A stretch of 64,000 bases of DNA from Natrinema salaciae (GCF_900110865.1 NZ_FOFD01000001.1:930001-994000); one strand, 5' to 3'; counted from the first letter of the stretch, positions 36,201 through 43,685 are shown. Numbers and translations: made by a program. Notes: generated from the sequence alone by a model not told the origin.

Positions 36201-36341
36201 GCACGGAAGCTTAGCGATCATCTCGATGTCGGAACTGACCGCAGACGAGTCGATGGTGACCGTGTCAACTTCTATACCGGTATCGCACTCACGGAAGACG
36301 GTGAGCGTCTTTGCGAAGCAGCAACGGAGGGAGACGAATGA
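33258..36341 (+). CDS. VirD4/TraD-like coupling ATPase with C-terminal winged helix
   Basis: A 1027-residue protein starting at ATG 33258, preceded at good spacing by GGAGG (33247-33251), one of the few clear Shine-Dalgarno sites here. Walker A GTTGYGKTTEL (about 137) and Walker B YFVLCDEFDD (about 381) lie in a FtsK/HerA-VirD4 core. The SQYPSQFDEDTLKAMQNN segment is typical of coupling proteins. There is no transmembrane helix, so it may use the partner protein for membrane docking. The C-terminal 100 residues (DDLYQAYSTWVAKHGL, FARKLSDHLDVGTDRR) look like the winged helix found at the end of plasmid/phage primases. It should recruit DNA to the channel. Confidence 0.87.
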   Translation: MVFDRLFGRDREAASDRQPSEKSPTADVSDESLPVPVSTDTERTDHDAATEPPSQKTDPNEQYDIVDRNTTRVGGKPIITETVDEGTVAGPFVREMFEAGMDNSPAPLWVGYTEDPQTGFREAPLRFESLFRHTWIAGTTGYGKTTELLNMMVQWAYAGYGFTYFDPKGRDSRELLRMLPEHRLEDVVWIEPGSTTYEKTVGLNFLEAPECETTGEFENEVENRVENLKAVFDTSDYWGINMEAITESMARAMMKSEKPFSIIDMYFTLLNAERREDFALDVEDPYLREFCLEIANMEEETIRPLLKRIKSWVENSVIRRIIAHRESTIDFRDIIDNDRIVIVRTPVENTDIKKMVTLGVMRNLWSAIQRRSYELDTPPDPYFVLCDEFDDIASENLNIESMLARARSMRLSVTLASQYPSQFDEDTLKAMQNNCDNLLTFSVNDSDDAELLMKRFRDYTAEDLITTDQFKVWTQIPLSDGRYSEPVLIRTFPPYPPLRGTDDVDEIIEQSLERYGTDPLTDSEILRNLIYREYNEAASLDALTVDRVMAEAIRAVQLRADVRDQNGWVPVTGVDEEVLNRLESEDTTAELATDTDLEEFPDVRQESPLIDVDLSVRDETVVVRLTEEGEAVAEPETGTVRSAGGSEHDALLFDLEDTLTKLDFRVEILEQDGSDKPDGTAAHPEFDVEFALEAETTTPNRPAKVLQNLKRAQETGRIPMFVVRPGEDDLTEVATRLENILEPPIREMADGTEQFYNTDDLVTFGGGAVSRGGVTAVRPETDSQRTVWTRTDDERILSDGETEFIRISSGVGFSKDSVPAYYSYDRETDQYTVYERGETHVYDTSDDFDAEWTTIKRPFVPDSEFPDPEYDRDSYAIVILAEDGSAHLYRDGKTAALSNALETLTEQNTGIASETQSTTEQESREPDDDVELDPDSDGVGVFADRYLVPDSDGAIPKDDLYQAYSTWVAKHGLDSTNNVWFARKLSDHLDVGTDRRRVDGDRVNFYTGIALTEDGERLCEAATEGDE

Positions 36342-36682
36342 GAGTCAATACCATCGTCCTCGATCGGCCCTTTTCCAGGGTATGGGAAGACTGGATTCGC
36401 TCAATACAGATCGGGTTGATGGAGTTTGCGTCAGATTCTGGGTTTTCTGTCCACGGTAGTTGTCCCTCGAGGACCTGTTGCTTTGCGAGTGTCCAGCGTA
36501 AAAACCAGGGGACTGCGGCGTTGTCCAGGGTAGATGGAGGTCGAAATCCAACTAGTATAGAGCAGGCTTCACCTGCAGAAACAGGGTGCTCGAGGGGGAG
36601 TTGTGAGACGATTTCTCTCGGACCGCTGGTGAGGCATAGACGGTCGAACAAAATGGCATCAAACAGAGGTCATACTAAATGA
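36338..36682 (+). CDS. Small basic protein bridging coupling ATPase and primase genes
   Basis: A 114-residue frame (MRVNTIVLDRPFSRVWEDWI). It overlaps the upstream stop by ATGA at 36338-36341 and the downstream ATG by ATGA at 36679-36682, and has a GGAGGGA site just upstream. That double coupling argues it is translated. Yet its composition is basic and Ser/Cys/Arg-rich, unlike the acidic neighbours, and no domain is evident. It could be a fast-evolving DNA-binding protein or a gene drifting out of use. Confidence 0.5.
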   Translation: MRVNTIVLDRPFSRVWEDWIRSIQIGLMEFASDSGFSVHGSCPSRTCCFASVQRKNQGTAALSRVDGGRNPTSIEQASPAETGCSRGSCETISLGPLVRHRRSNKMASNRGHTK

Positions 36683-37986
36683 CAGGTAGTGGAACAGGTC
36701 CCCTCGAAATAGGTAGTATTCCAACGGCGTTGCAGGAACACGAGCAGTGGATTTGTTGGCGCACACAGGAGCGGGATGGGAAGGCGACCAAGGTACCAAT
36801 TGTGCCGGGGACTGGTGACTACGCCTCAGCGACAGACCCTGGGACATGGCGATCGTTCGACGATGCACTCGAGTATTACCAGCGCGGCGACGCTGCTGGT
36901 ATCGGCTTCGTGTTTACCCAGGAGGATCCATTCGTTGGAGTCGATCTCGACGACTGCCGCGATCCAGAAACGGGAGCTCCAAATGACGCAGCTCGAGAAA
37001 TCATCGTCGAGCTCGATTCGTTCACTGAGGTATCACCGTCAGGAACGGGCTATCACGTTCTCATCCGTGGGTCGATCCCCGGTGATCGAAGCCGGCGTGG
37101 ACCAGTCGAAATGTACGAGACAGCGCGATTCTTCACCGTCACTGGCGATCACGTCAATGCGACACCCGCTCGAGTCATCGAACGAGACGGCGCGCTCGAG
37201 GCAGTCTACAACGAGTATATCGGCGAAACCGAGTCACCTCGAAACAAGGACCGAGTGGATGCGCAGCAGGACGCTCCGTCGGAGAGTGAGAGCGGCGACG
37301 GGGTCACGCTCGAGGACGAGGAACTCCTTGAGCGAGCGCGGAACGCGACGAACGGCGAGAAGTTCGAGCGGTTGTGGCGTGGCTCGACTGCCGGCTACGA
37401 GAGCCAGTCAGAAGCGGACATGGCGCTATGTTGCTTACTGGCGTTCTGGACTGGTGGTGACGCCGCTCGAGTCGATCGACTCTTTCGGCAGTCGGGGCTG
37501 CTCCGAGACAAGTGGGACGAGGTCCACTACGCGGACGGGTCGACCTACGGAGAGAAGACGGTCGAACGAGCAATCGCGAGTACGGACGACGTCTACGATC
37601 CGACCCAGTCTCGGTCGGACGACGAGGGTCGAACCACGAAAACGGAGGCCCAACAGACGGATACCTCATCCGGACAGCCCGTAGCTCGAGACGACCAGGG
37701 ATCCGAACCAATTGTCGGTGGCTCCACTGGCGCACGCGTTGCCCATTTAACCGAGAAGAATCAGCTTCTGACGGACCGGATAGCTGAACTCGAGAATGCT
37801 CTCGAGCAGAAGAACGAACGAATCCAGAACCTCGAGGAGGAAGTTGAACGCCTGGAAGCAGTGCTCTTGAATCGAGAGTCCGTGCTGGATGAGCGCGTGG
37901 AGTCTTCTGACGAACATAAAGATGGAATGGGAACGACGTCCGTCTGGGCCCAGGCGAAACAACTGTTTCGATCGAATTCTGATTGA
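36679..37986 (+). CDS. NrS-1-type primase-polymerase with coiled-coil tail
   Basis: A 435-residue protein. Residues 1-190 carry the PrimPol-like pattern of the phage NrS-1 polymerase family: IPTALQEHEQWICWR, GIGFVFTQEDPFVGVDLDDC (metal-binding Asp89/Asp91), SPSGTGYHVLIRG (119-131) and ARFFTVTGDHV. A second domain (about 235-310, QSEADMALCCLLAFWTGGDA, VDRLFRQSGLLRDKWDEV) is the helix-bundle domain of this family. The end (355-410) is a coiled coil (LTDRIAELENALEQKNERIQ). It probably primes DNA synthesis, for instance on the transferred strand. No separate helicase follows it. Confidence 0.82.
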   Translation: MTGSGTGPLEIGSIPTALQEHEQWICWRTQERDGKATKVPIVPGTGDYASATDPGTWRSFDDALEYYQRGDAAGIGFVFTQEDPFVGVDLDDCRDPETGAPNDAAREIIVELDSFTEVSPSGTGYHVLIRGSIPGDRSRRGPVEMYETARFFTVTGDHVNATPARVIERDGALEAVYNEYIGETESPRNKDRVDAQQDAPSESESGDGVTLEDEELLERARNATNGEKFERLWRGSTAGYESQSEADMALCCLLAFWTGGDAARVDRLFRQSGLLRDKWDEVHYADGSTYGEKTVERAIASTDDVYDPTQSRSDDEGRTTKTEAQQTDTSSGQPVARDDQGSEPIVGGSTGARVAHLTEKNQLLTDRIAELENALEQKNERIQNLEEEVERLEAVLLNRESVLDERVESSDEHKDGMGTTSVWAQAKQLFRSNSD

Positions 37987-38020
37987 ACTGCTCGTATTTT
38001 CCGTGCCAAAAGAATGAGAT

Positions 38021-38791
38021 ATGAAATACCCTATTGAGAAGAGCGTCGTCAGTCTGAAGTACATGGACTTCGAACTAGCGACCATGACTTCTGATCGTGA
38101 CTGTATTCGTCCGGATGGCGGAATCGACGCGCTCGATCCACCGCCAATTGACATCATGGATGAGGAGACACTCGAACCAGAGGCGCTGGCCCAAAACGCA
38201 TCTCGGCTCGAAACGGTTGTGACTCTCCTCAATCAGCCGGCTCTGGCCCGCGTCTATGTTTACGTGTGCTATTGGGGCCCGGTTTCGCCACCGAAGATCA
38301 TGGAGGAGTTAGACCTCTCGAAATCAACGGTATACGAGTACGTCGATCGGCTGGTGGACCTTGGGCTCGTCGATCGCGACGATTCGACGCGTCCCCAGCA
38401 GCTCACTGCGGAACCCATCATCATCGTCGAGCAGTACGTTCCGATCGTCATTACACCGACAGTCCTCCACGCGCTTGCACTCCAAGAAATCGACGAGGAC
38501 GTCGAATACTTCATCGATCGCTACGGGTTCGGGAAGCTCATCGCCGCGTTACGCGGTGCCGGGCTCCACTTTGCTGGGGAGACGACCCAACGAATGGTCG
38601 CCAGCGATATCGACGTTCGAGAGACAGAGGCGATGATGATCGTATACGCCCTCCAACCGGCGCTGGCCGCTGGCCAAGAGCACGATCCGTTCTTCGAACA
38701 CCTGTTCCCGGATGTCCGCGATCGGATTGAACTCCCCAATCTCGGTACCACGGACGATGCGCCAGGACACTCGTCGGCCGCTGAGGAGTGA
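38021..38791 (+). CDS. DUF7437-like winged-HTH regulator
   Basis: A 256-residue protein; start ATG 38021, with ATG 38084 (MTSDRDC) as an alternative. A winged helix lies at about 80-130 (PALARVYVYVCYWGPVSPPK, LDLSKSTVYEYVDRLVDLGL). A C-terminal effector-like domain follows (VPIVITPTVLHALALQEIDE, AGETTQRMVASDIDVRETEA). The pattern matches the DUF7437 haloarchaeal regulators carried on plasmids. A broken homologue lies at 42505-43085. The PIN-domain gene starts ten bases downstream, so the two are likely one transcript and may be functionally linked. Confidence 0.78.
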   Translation: MKYPIEKSVVSLKYMDFELATMTSDRDCIRPDGGIDALDPPPIDIMDEETLEPEALAQNASRLETVVTLLNQPALARVYVYVCYWGPVSPPKIMEELDLSKSTVYEYVDRLVDLGLVDRDDSTRPQQLTAEPIIIVEQYVPIVITPTVLHALALQEIDEDVEYFIDRYGFGKLIAALRGAGLHFAGETTQRMVASDIDVRETEAMMIVYALQPALAAGQEHDPFFEHLFPDVRDRIELPNLGTTDDAPGHSSAAEE

Positions 38792-38800
38792 GCAGATCAA

Positions 38801-39331
38801 ATGGGTCGAGATACTCCGCTTTCCTCCGATATAGATCTCATCGTCGACGCGAACATCTTCTTCGCCATCGGGCATCCTTCGAATCCGAAGTTCGCACGAT
38901 TTCGGAACGAAGTCGAAAGAGTCGGCGTCGTCTGCAAACTCCCTCGACGCGTCATTGGTGAACTTGGTGGACCAGAGACAGACCGTGTCAGAACAGCGCT
39001 TAATGAGGGATGGGCCGAAATCATCGATGCGCCAGTACCGACAGACGGTGATGCCGTCGCGGCAAGTGATATCGCGAGGCGGACAATTGCGAGCGAAACT
39101 GGCCAAGCCGAACATGCGGTCGAAAAAACTGACACTATTATTGCAGGATTGGTCGTTCAGTATGTTAGAGATCACACGGCAACTGACGTTGTCGTGCTCA
39201 CCGACGATAGGCCGGCCAGAAAAGGCATCGAAAACGCAGTTGATGCACAGGGGTACACGGATGCGATCAGTGTCTACGGATTAACGGATATTCTTGGAGA
39301 TGAGTCCGGCGATTCAATGCGATTGATCTAG
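38801..39331 (+). CDS. PIN-domain nuclease-like protein
   Basis: A 176-residue protein. LIVDANIFFAIG (first acidic residue), AVEKTDTIIAGLVVQYV (central acidic residue) and VVVLTDDRPARKG (late Asp pair) are the metal-binding positions of PIN-domain ribonucleases. It could be a toxin. The adjacent upstream gene encodes a DUF7437-like HTH protein rather than a usual VapB antitoxin, so the pairing is unusual. It is a cytoplasmic protein. Start ATG 38801 follows the upstream stop by ten bases. Confidence 0.78.
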   Translation: MGRDTPLSSDIDLIVDANIFFAIGHPSNPKFARFRNEVERVGVVCKLPRRVIGELGGPETDRVRTALNEGWAEIIDAPVPTDGDAVAASDIARRTIASETGQAEHAVEKTDTIIAGLVVQYVRDHTATDVVVLTDDRPARKGIENAVDAQGYTDAISVYGLTDILGDESGDSMRLI

Positions 39332-39506
39332 TCGGAAGATTTGAGGACAATCTCGATTGATGGCCAAGAAGTGATCTAAAGAAGATCTCAGGTGGACAGT
39401 AGAGCCACATTCGTGGAACAGACTCAAGGAGCGAATCAGAAGAAACAGAGATCGCTCGTTCCAGTAAGAAACTGCTTTCCTCCACCAACAATCTGCTCTC
39501 GAAGCT
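39332..39506. other. Short intergenic region before repeat element (a)
   Basis: No gene. It ends in a T-rich run that forms the upstream part of the palindromic element. A+T content is somewhat raised. Confidence 0.3.
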
Positions 39507-39535
39507 GTTTTTTCGCGCCTGACGGGTGAGGCGCG
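39507..39535 (+). repeat. Palindromic GGGTG element, copy a
   Basis: A T-run is followed by arms CGCGCCT (39514-39520) and AGGCGCG (39529-39535) around GACGGGTG. It lies 23 bases upstream of ATG 39559. The arms differ from the other copies but still pair perfectly, while GGGTG is retained. Confidence 0.7.
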
Positions 39536-39558
39536 ACCCCCGTGCTTCGAGAGAACCC

Positions 39559-40194
39559 ATGAGTACAGATCGACCGATCCAGAGCAAGCAACACCAGGAC
39601 CACCAACATGATTGCAATGACATCAGTGACCGAGAGCGACGCTATCCCGGCGACGTTGCTCGACTAAACGGGCACGAACTCGTCGCTATCGACGAGTGGC
39701 TTCCAGGCACGGAACCAACACCGTACGAGATCGACCTCACCGATGGTTTTGAGTACCGCACGCGGTACTGGCGCTGCCGCAACTGCGGCCAAGAACGAAA
39801 TCGTCGTGATGAGTTCATCGAGCACTGTGAGACGCCAGATCAACCAACTATACTCGAGGCCGGTGGCTACTCGATCGAGGATTCGCGAACCCGGCGTGCA
39901 TTGAGCGAGGAGATGGACGTCCGGTTCGCCAGGGTGGGATCCATCTACGAGGTCGTTAGCGAGAGCGGGAACACTTACGAGGTTGACGTTGAGACGGAGA
40001 CGTGTACCTGTCAAGATTGGGAACAACGCCAGCCGACCGGTGGTTGTAAGCATCTCAGACGTGTTGATCTCGAGATCCGAACTGGGATCACACCCGTTCC
40101 GGATGGGACATTCAATCGAGAAACCGTGAGGTCAACTGGTCGTCCGCTTGAGAAGGTTTGTCTCCCCCAAGAGGGGTGCGGGGGGCTCGACTGA
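39559..40194 (+). CDS. SWIM zinc-finger family protein
   Basis: A 211-residue protein from ATG 39559. A C-x2-C zinc finger (RCRNCGQERNRRDEFIEHC) precedes a SWIM-type motif near residues 140-170: YEVDVETETCTCQDWEQRQ then GGCKHLRRVDLE (C-x-C-x10-C-x-H). SWIM fingers bind nucleic acid or protein and occur in haloarchaeal plasmid genes. Its last codons (VCLPQEGCGGLD) are encoded by repeat copy b, so its natural C-terminus may have been altered by that element. Copy a provides its promoter region. Confidence 0.75.
   Translation: MSTDRPIQSKQHQDHQHDCNDISDRERRYPGDVARLNGHELVAIDEWLPGTEPTPYEIDLTDGFEYRTRYWRCRNCGQERNRRDEFIEHCETPDQPTILEAGGYSIEDSRTRRALSEEMDVRFARVGSIYEVVSESGNTYEVDVETETCTCQDWEQRQPTGGCKHLRRVDLEIRTGITPVPDGTFNRETVRSTGRPLEKVCLPQEGCGGLD
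40155..40185 (+). repeat. Palindromic GGGTG element, copy b
   Basis: The T-rich GGTTTGTCT is followed by CCCCC (40164-40168), AAGAGGGGTGC and GGGGGG (40180-40185). It sits inside the last codons of the SWIM gene and about 28 bases before the first ATG (40213) of the small-gene cluster. Confidence 0.65.
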
Positions 40195-40212
40195 AGCCCG
40201 CCGTAGCAATCC

Positions 40213-40290
40213 ATGCGAACAACTGATGTAGCAACAGCGTCGCCAGACGCGGAAACGACTCAGTTCCTGAAGCGAGGTATCGTCAGATGA
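40213..40290 (+). CDS. Micro-ORF, 25 aa, head of small-gene cluster
   Basis: A 25-codon frame (MRTTDVATASPDAETTQFLK) whose TGA overlaps the next ATG (ATGA at 40287-40290). It follows repeat copy b at the distance seen for the other first genes. It could be a leader peptide or the remnant of a longer gene. No domain. Confidence 0.35.
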   Translation: MRTTDVATASPDAETTQFLKRGIVR

Positions 40291-40442
40291 CCGACCGCAA
40301 CGCGTGTCGGATGCCGAGTTGTTCGGCACTCACTCGCGATCAGGCAGGATACGCTGGCCGATTCTGTTCGGACAGTTGTGAGGTCTGATACGACCACCTG
40401 CAGGCGGACGCTCGAGACGCGGCTCAGGGGGCTGAATCCTGA
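40287..40442 (+). pseudogene. Mini zinc-finger gene with in-frame TGA
   Basis: The frame opens MTDRNACRMPSCSALTRDQA and contains C-x3-C pairs (CRMPSC, FCSDSC). A TGA at 40386 interrupts it after 33 codons, but the same frame continues sensibly (YDHLQADARDAAQGAES) to 40442, where a TGA overlaps the next ATG. A CGA-to-TGA change would explain the stop. The 33-residue zinc finger might still be made. Confidence 0.55.
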
Positions 40443-40642
40443 TGCTCGAGCAGATCGACCACTGCGATAAGCGGTTCACGATCGATGACGACGATGTCGT
40501 CGACGACGGGAGAATCGACCGCTGTCGTTGGGCGGTCGCCCTCGAACGGCAGGCCCAGGAAGAGCGCCGCGAACTCGAGTGGGAGAAAGCGGTGGCTGGT
40601 CCAGCTGGTGCGAATCCCGACGTCGAGGTGCTCGAACGATGA
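40442..40642 (+). CDS. Small acidic protein, 66 aa
   Basis: A 66-residue protein (MLEQIDHCDKRFTIDDDDVV). Beta then helix prediction, acidic, with a helix RWAVALERQAQEERRELEWE. It is linked to both neighbours by overlapping start/stop codons (TGATG upstream, ATGA downstream). No recognised family. It belongs to a run of coupled small plasmid genes. Confidence 0.6.
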   Translation: MLEQIDHCDKRFTIDDDDVVDDGRIDRCRWAVALERQAQEERRELEWEKAVAGPAGANPDVEVLER

Positions 40643-40942
40643 CGCCAGAGGAGCCCAACTCACAGGGCGCCCCTGAGTTCGACCGAACTCTCGGTGTCGG
40701 CGATTTGGTCCACGACTCGAAGTACGGTGATCAGAGGTATCACCTAGGACGTAGTGCCGTGAATGGCGGGAAGATTTCCGTGAACGATCTCTATAAGGTA
40801 CTCCATGAGGTCGAACAGACTCTGAGAGATCGACGAACAACTTCCTGAACCACTGACGCTCAACAGGTCACTCGCTGAACTACGCGCCACTGCAGACGCA
40901 GACGCTCGGCTTGATTCTGAACACCGCAATAGTGGGGACTAA
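40639..40942 (+). pseudogene. Small gene with frameshift near 40825
   Basis: The first frame opens MTPEEPNSQGAPEFDRTLGV and GDLVHDSKYGDQRYHLGRSA, then VLHEVEQTL, and stops at 40848. The next frame supplies a fitting continuation EIDEQLPEPLTLNRSLAELR and an acidic end (TADADARLDSEHRNSGD) to a TAA at 40942. One indel around 40825 joins them into a protein of about 100 residues. Family unknown. The N-terminal 69 residues may still be produced. Confidence 0.5.
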
Positions 40943-40987
40943 GTCACCGTACGTAGCGTAGCCGATTGTCGGTAGATCCCTGTCCCC

Positions 40988-41076
40988 TCGGAAGTGTATG
41001 TCTTCTTCGACACTTCTGCAGAAGGCGACTAAATTAACCAACACTTCGAACTCTTTCCCACACTGCGTTGGTTAAC
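40988..41076. repeat. Cluster of inverted repeats
   Basis: Three symmetric elements lie in 90 bases. GAAGTGT/ACACTTC (40991-41016). The perfect palindrome CTTCTGCAGAAG (41013-41024). TTAACCAAC (41034-41042) mirrored by GTTGGTTAA (41067-41075). They lie in the gap between the small-gene cluster and the nuclease-like gene and could be operators, a replication site or an element end. Confidence 0.5.
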
Positions 41077-41210
41077 ACTGTGCTGACTGAATCATTTCCT
41101 TCCACCCCTACTCGCCACCTAGTCCCTTGAGTTAGCGTTCCCTGGCGGCCAGTCGACACAGACACCCGTCGTAACAGGATTTATCGGACTTCTGTCCGTC
41201 GAGAGCCAGT

Positions 41211-41756
41211 ATGGTCGTCATTGAGCACGTCACCCGATTAAGCGAACGGCGCACGCAAACCACGTCCGAGACGTTTCCAGATGGTGCGTTGGCGTCGATT
41301 CGGTCGGCCGTCGAGGGCGTCCCGGCAAGCGTCTTTGACGGCTCGACGAAACGCAAAGAGATCAGTGGGTTCGACGCCGCGATTGCCGACGGACTCCCAC
41401 AATACGAGTACGAAGGGGATGCCGCCGGCGGCTACAACCCGAACTGCAAGCTCTGGTCGCATCAGGGATTTAACTACAGCGTTGACCTCTACGACGCCGA
41501 CGCCCGCATCGCTATCGAGGTCGAGAAGACCGAACGGAAGAACGTCAGCGACGGCCTGCTCAAGTTCCAGAAAGGGTACCGCACCCAGAAGGACGGCCGG
41601 CCGAAGATCGAGTTCGGCTGTCTGGTGGTGCCGGTAAACTACCTCGGCCGACATAACCTGTACCAGCACAGTCTGACAAAACTCGACTTCATGAAGGGCG
41701 TCTTGTTCATTGACGATGTCGCCGTCATCGGATATCGCGATCCCCGACCTGACTGA
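41211..41756 (+). CDS. Putative PD-(D/E)xK nuclease-like protein
   Basis: A 181-residue protein from ATG 41211, about 27 bases after a GGATTTATCG box (41175-41184), so probably leaderless. The stretch FNYSVDLYDADARIAIEVEK contains D then E-x-E-K at the spacing of restriction-enzyme-like cores, and a helix LLKFQKGYRTQKDGRP and strand EFGCLVVPVNYL follow. This is consistent with a restriction endonuclease-type fold, but the family is not certain and no methyltransferase is next to it. It lies among plasmid-type genes. Confidence 0.6.
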   Translation: MVVIEHVTRLSERRTQTTSETFPDGALASIRSAVEGVPASVFDGSTKRKEISGFDAAIADGLPQYEYEGDAAGGYNPNCKLWSHQGFNYSVDLYDADARIAIEVEKTERKNVSDGLLKFQKGYRTQKDGRPKIEFGCLVVPVNYLGRHNLYQHSLTKLDFMKGVLFIDDVAVIGYRDPRPD

Positions 41757-41829
41757 CGCTGTCCCTCCTGACTGTTTGTCGGCGCCAGGAGGCGTGCAGC
41801 GCGCGACAGCATGCGCGGCGTGACTCACC

Positions 41830-42120
41830 ATGCCTGGCCCTGATCCTCACGACGACACGAGTACCGCCTACGAACAGTTCGAGAAAGCGCAGCTCGCCCA
41901 GGACCGCGACACCGCCGGCGTCGACACGGCGGCCGTCGACGACGCGACTGCCCAACGCCAGGTCAGCGACCTCGCCGACGCGGACGTCGTCACTCCGGTT
42001 CCCGAGGACCGCATTCTGGTTCACGAGCCGAGCGGCACCGCGTTCGACTCATCGACGCAGCTGGCCGTCTTCCACCGTGGCTGGACGGCTCGCTGCGACG
42101 CCGACGCGGAGGGCGAGTGA
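41830..42120 (+). CDS. Small acidic haloarchaeal protein, 96 aa
   Basis: A 96-residue protein (MPGPDPHDDTSTAYEQFEKA). The N-terminal half is helical and very acidic; the end reads ILVHEPSGTAFDSSTQLAVF then HRGWTARC. It resembles small plasmid-borne proteins of haloarchaea that I cannot name with confidence. Its TGA overlaps the ATG of the zinc-ribbon gene. Confidence 0.65.
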   Translation: MPGPDPHDDTSTAYEQFEKAQLAQDRDTAGVDTAAVDDATAQRQVSDLADADVVTPVPEDRILVHEPSGTAFDSSTQLAVFHRGWTARCDADAEGE

Positions 42121-42455
42121 TGCAGCAAACCCTCGTCGGCTGTGCGTTCTGCGACGCCCCGCCTGGTACCGAAACTGGCGAAGCGCACACCTGGGGACAG
42201 GACGAGCGGGTCACCCACCCGATCTGCGTCGACTGTGCTATCCAGGTGGAGCCGGATCCCGACGAGCGCGATCACGTCGCGTGTGACGGCTGTGGGCTGG
42301 TCGTCGACACGCTCGCAGCGTTCACGCGATTCCGGGTCGAGCTCGGGCATCTGGAAGGCCAGTTGCAGCTGTGCGCCCGCTGTAACCCCGGTGGCCTAGC
42401 CACCTACTGGACGCGCAACCTCGAGGACCACCTCGTCACGACACCGGTGGAGTGA
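42120..42455 (+). CDS. Double zinc-ribbon protein (DUF7558-like)
   Basis: A 111-residue protein from ATG 42120 (GTG 42117 is an alternative). It contains four Cys pairs: CAFC, CVDC, CDGC and CARC, forming two zinc ribbons, and ends in a helix (LATYWTRNLEDHL). It is coupled to the upstream gene by TGATG. Proteins of this type recur on haloarchaeal plasmids near replication and regulatory genes; the role is unknown. Confidence 0.7.
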   Translation: MQQTLVGCAFCDAPPGTETGEAHTWGQDERVTHPICVDCAIQVEPDPDERDHVACDGCGLVVDTLAAFTRFRVELGHLEGQLQLCARCNPGGLATYWTRNLEDHLVTTPVE

Positions 42456-42504
42456 CCCAAACACTCTCTACTGTTTCGGTGGAAACTGTAATTGAGAACG
42501 ACCC

Positions 42505-43085
42505 GTGTCACGCACCTCAAATCGCGCCGACGGCGACATCGTCCGCGACTTCCTGTCGGTCGCGGACCTCCTCGAGGGGCCACCGCTGGCCCAGCTGTAC
42601 TCGTATCTCGCCCGGGAGGGCGAGGCGACCGTCCAGGACGTGATGGACGATCTCGAGCTCGCCCAGGGGACCGCCTACAGCTACGTCAACCGGCTCGTCG
42701 ACGCCGGCGTCGTCGATGCCACCGACGACGAGCAGCCTCGGTGGTACGCCGCCTGGGAGATCGACCTGACCGTGACGACGTCCGCCGGCGACCGCGAGTA
42801 CACGATTACGCCAGCCCTCATCGACGCCGTCGGGCGACGTGAGACGAACGCCGACATCGACACGTACATCGACCGCCACAGTGTCGCGGCCTCGCGACGG
42901 CGCTCACCTACGCCGTAGCCCGCGAACGCGGCGAGGTGACCCACCGGCTGATGGCGGAGGACCTCGATATCTCGCCGTTGGCTGCGGAGATGATCCTGCA
43001 GGCACCCCGGCCCGTCGTCCACGAGCACTATGAGATCGAGGCGTCGGGCGTGTCGCTCGACGGGTTGGACGTCGACGACGCGTGA
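42505..43085 (+). pseudogene. DUF7437-like regulator gene with one-base frameshift
   Basis: The frame from GTG 42505 encodes a winged helix like that of the gene at 38021 (LLEGPPLAQLYSYLAREGEA, LELAQGTAYSYVNRLVDAGV, TITPALIDAVGRRE). Around 42890 the frame is lost. In the next frame it resumes as ALATALTYAVARERGEVTHR and LMAEDLDISPLAAEMILQ and ends at 43085. A single lost C near 42892 explains it. The gene is probably inactive or makes a truncated HTH protein. Confidence 0.72.
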
Positions 43086-43685
43086 GGGCGACGGTGACTT
43101 GGTGACGTTCGTGCACGGCTTCCGGTTCATCGAAGATATTTGTCGGACGACAGCTAACGTTAATTCGGTTCCAGGTTTCGTGCGTCGAGTTCACCGGCGA
43201 GGTACTGCTCGACGTCTTGACTGACGAAGAGCCGTGTTCAGCGGACCAGTAGCGAAGTCACGGTCGATGTCTCAGACCATCCCTGAAAGCCTGCGCCCGC
43301 TCGGCATACCGCGACCGCCACTGCGCGCCTCGTGCCCGCGGTGCTTACGGGGTCGAGGGACGACCGAGACGGCCGCGCCCTTTCTGAGCCCGACCAGAGC
43401 GGTCGCTGATTCAACGAGTGATGTAGCCGATTGACTAGTGATACGTAACGGCCCGCCCCGCTCGCCGCTGCCGCCCTCCGCGTCGCTCGCGACCGACCAT
43501 TCCGGGCATGCGGGCGCTCTCCACACCGCCCGCGCCCGTTCCGGGCTAAAGTGTATGTGCCCTCGGCGCCAGCGGGTAAGCGCGAGGAGTTGCGCGGCGT
43601 AGCTGCTCACCCCCCACGCTTACTCCGCTGGCCGCTCGCTCCGGCCGGGTCGGTGCGCGGTGCTGGTTGGGGATACTTCACTCAA

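Noticed and set aside
40287-40442. Selenocysteine at the TGA
   Set aside because: No structured element follows, haloarchaea generally lack the pathway, and a CGA-to-TGA change is simpler.
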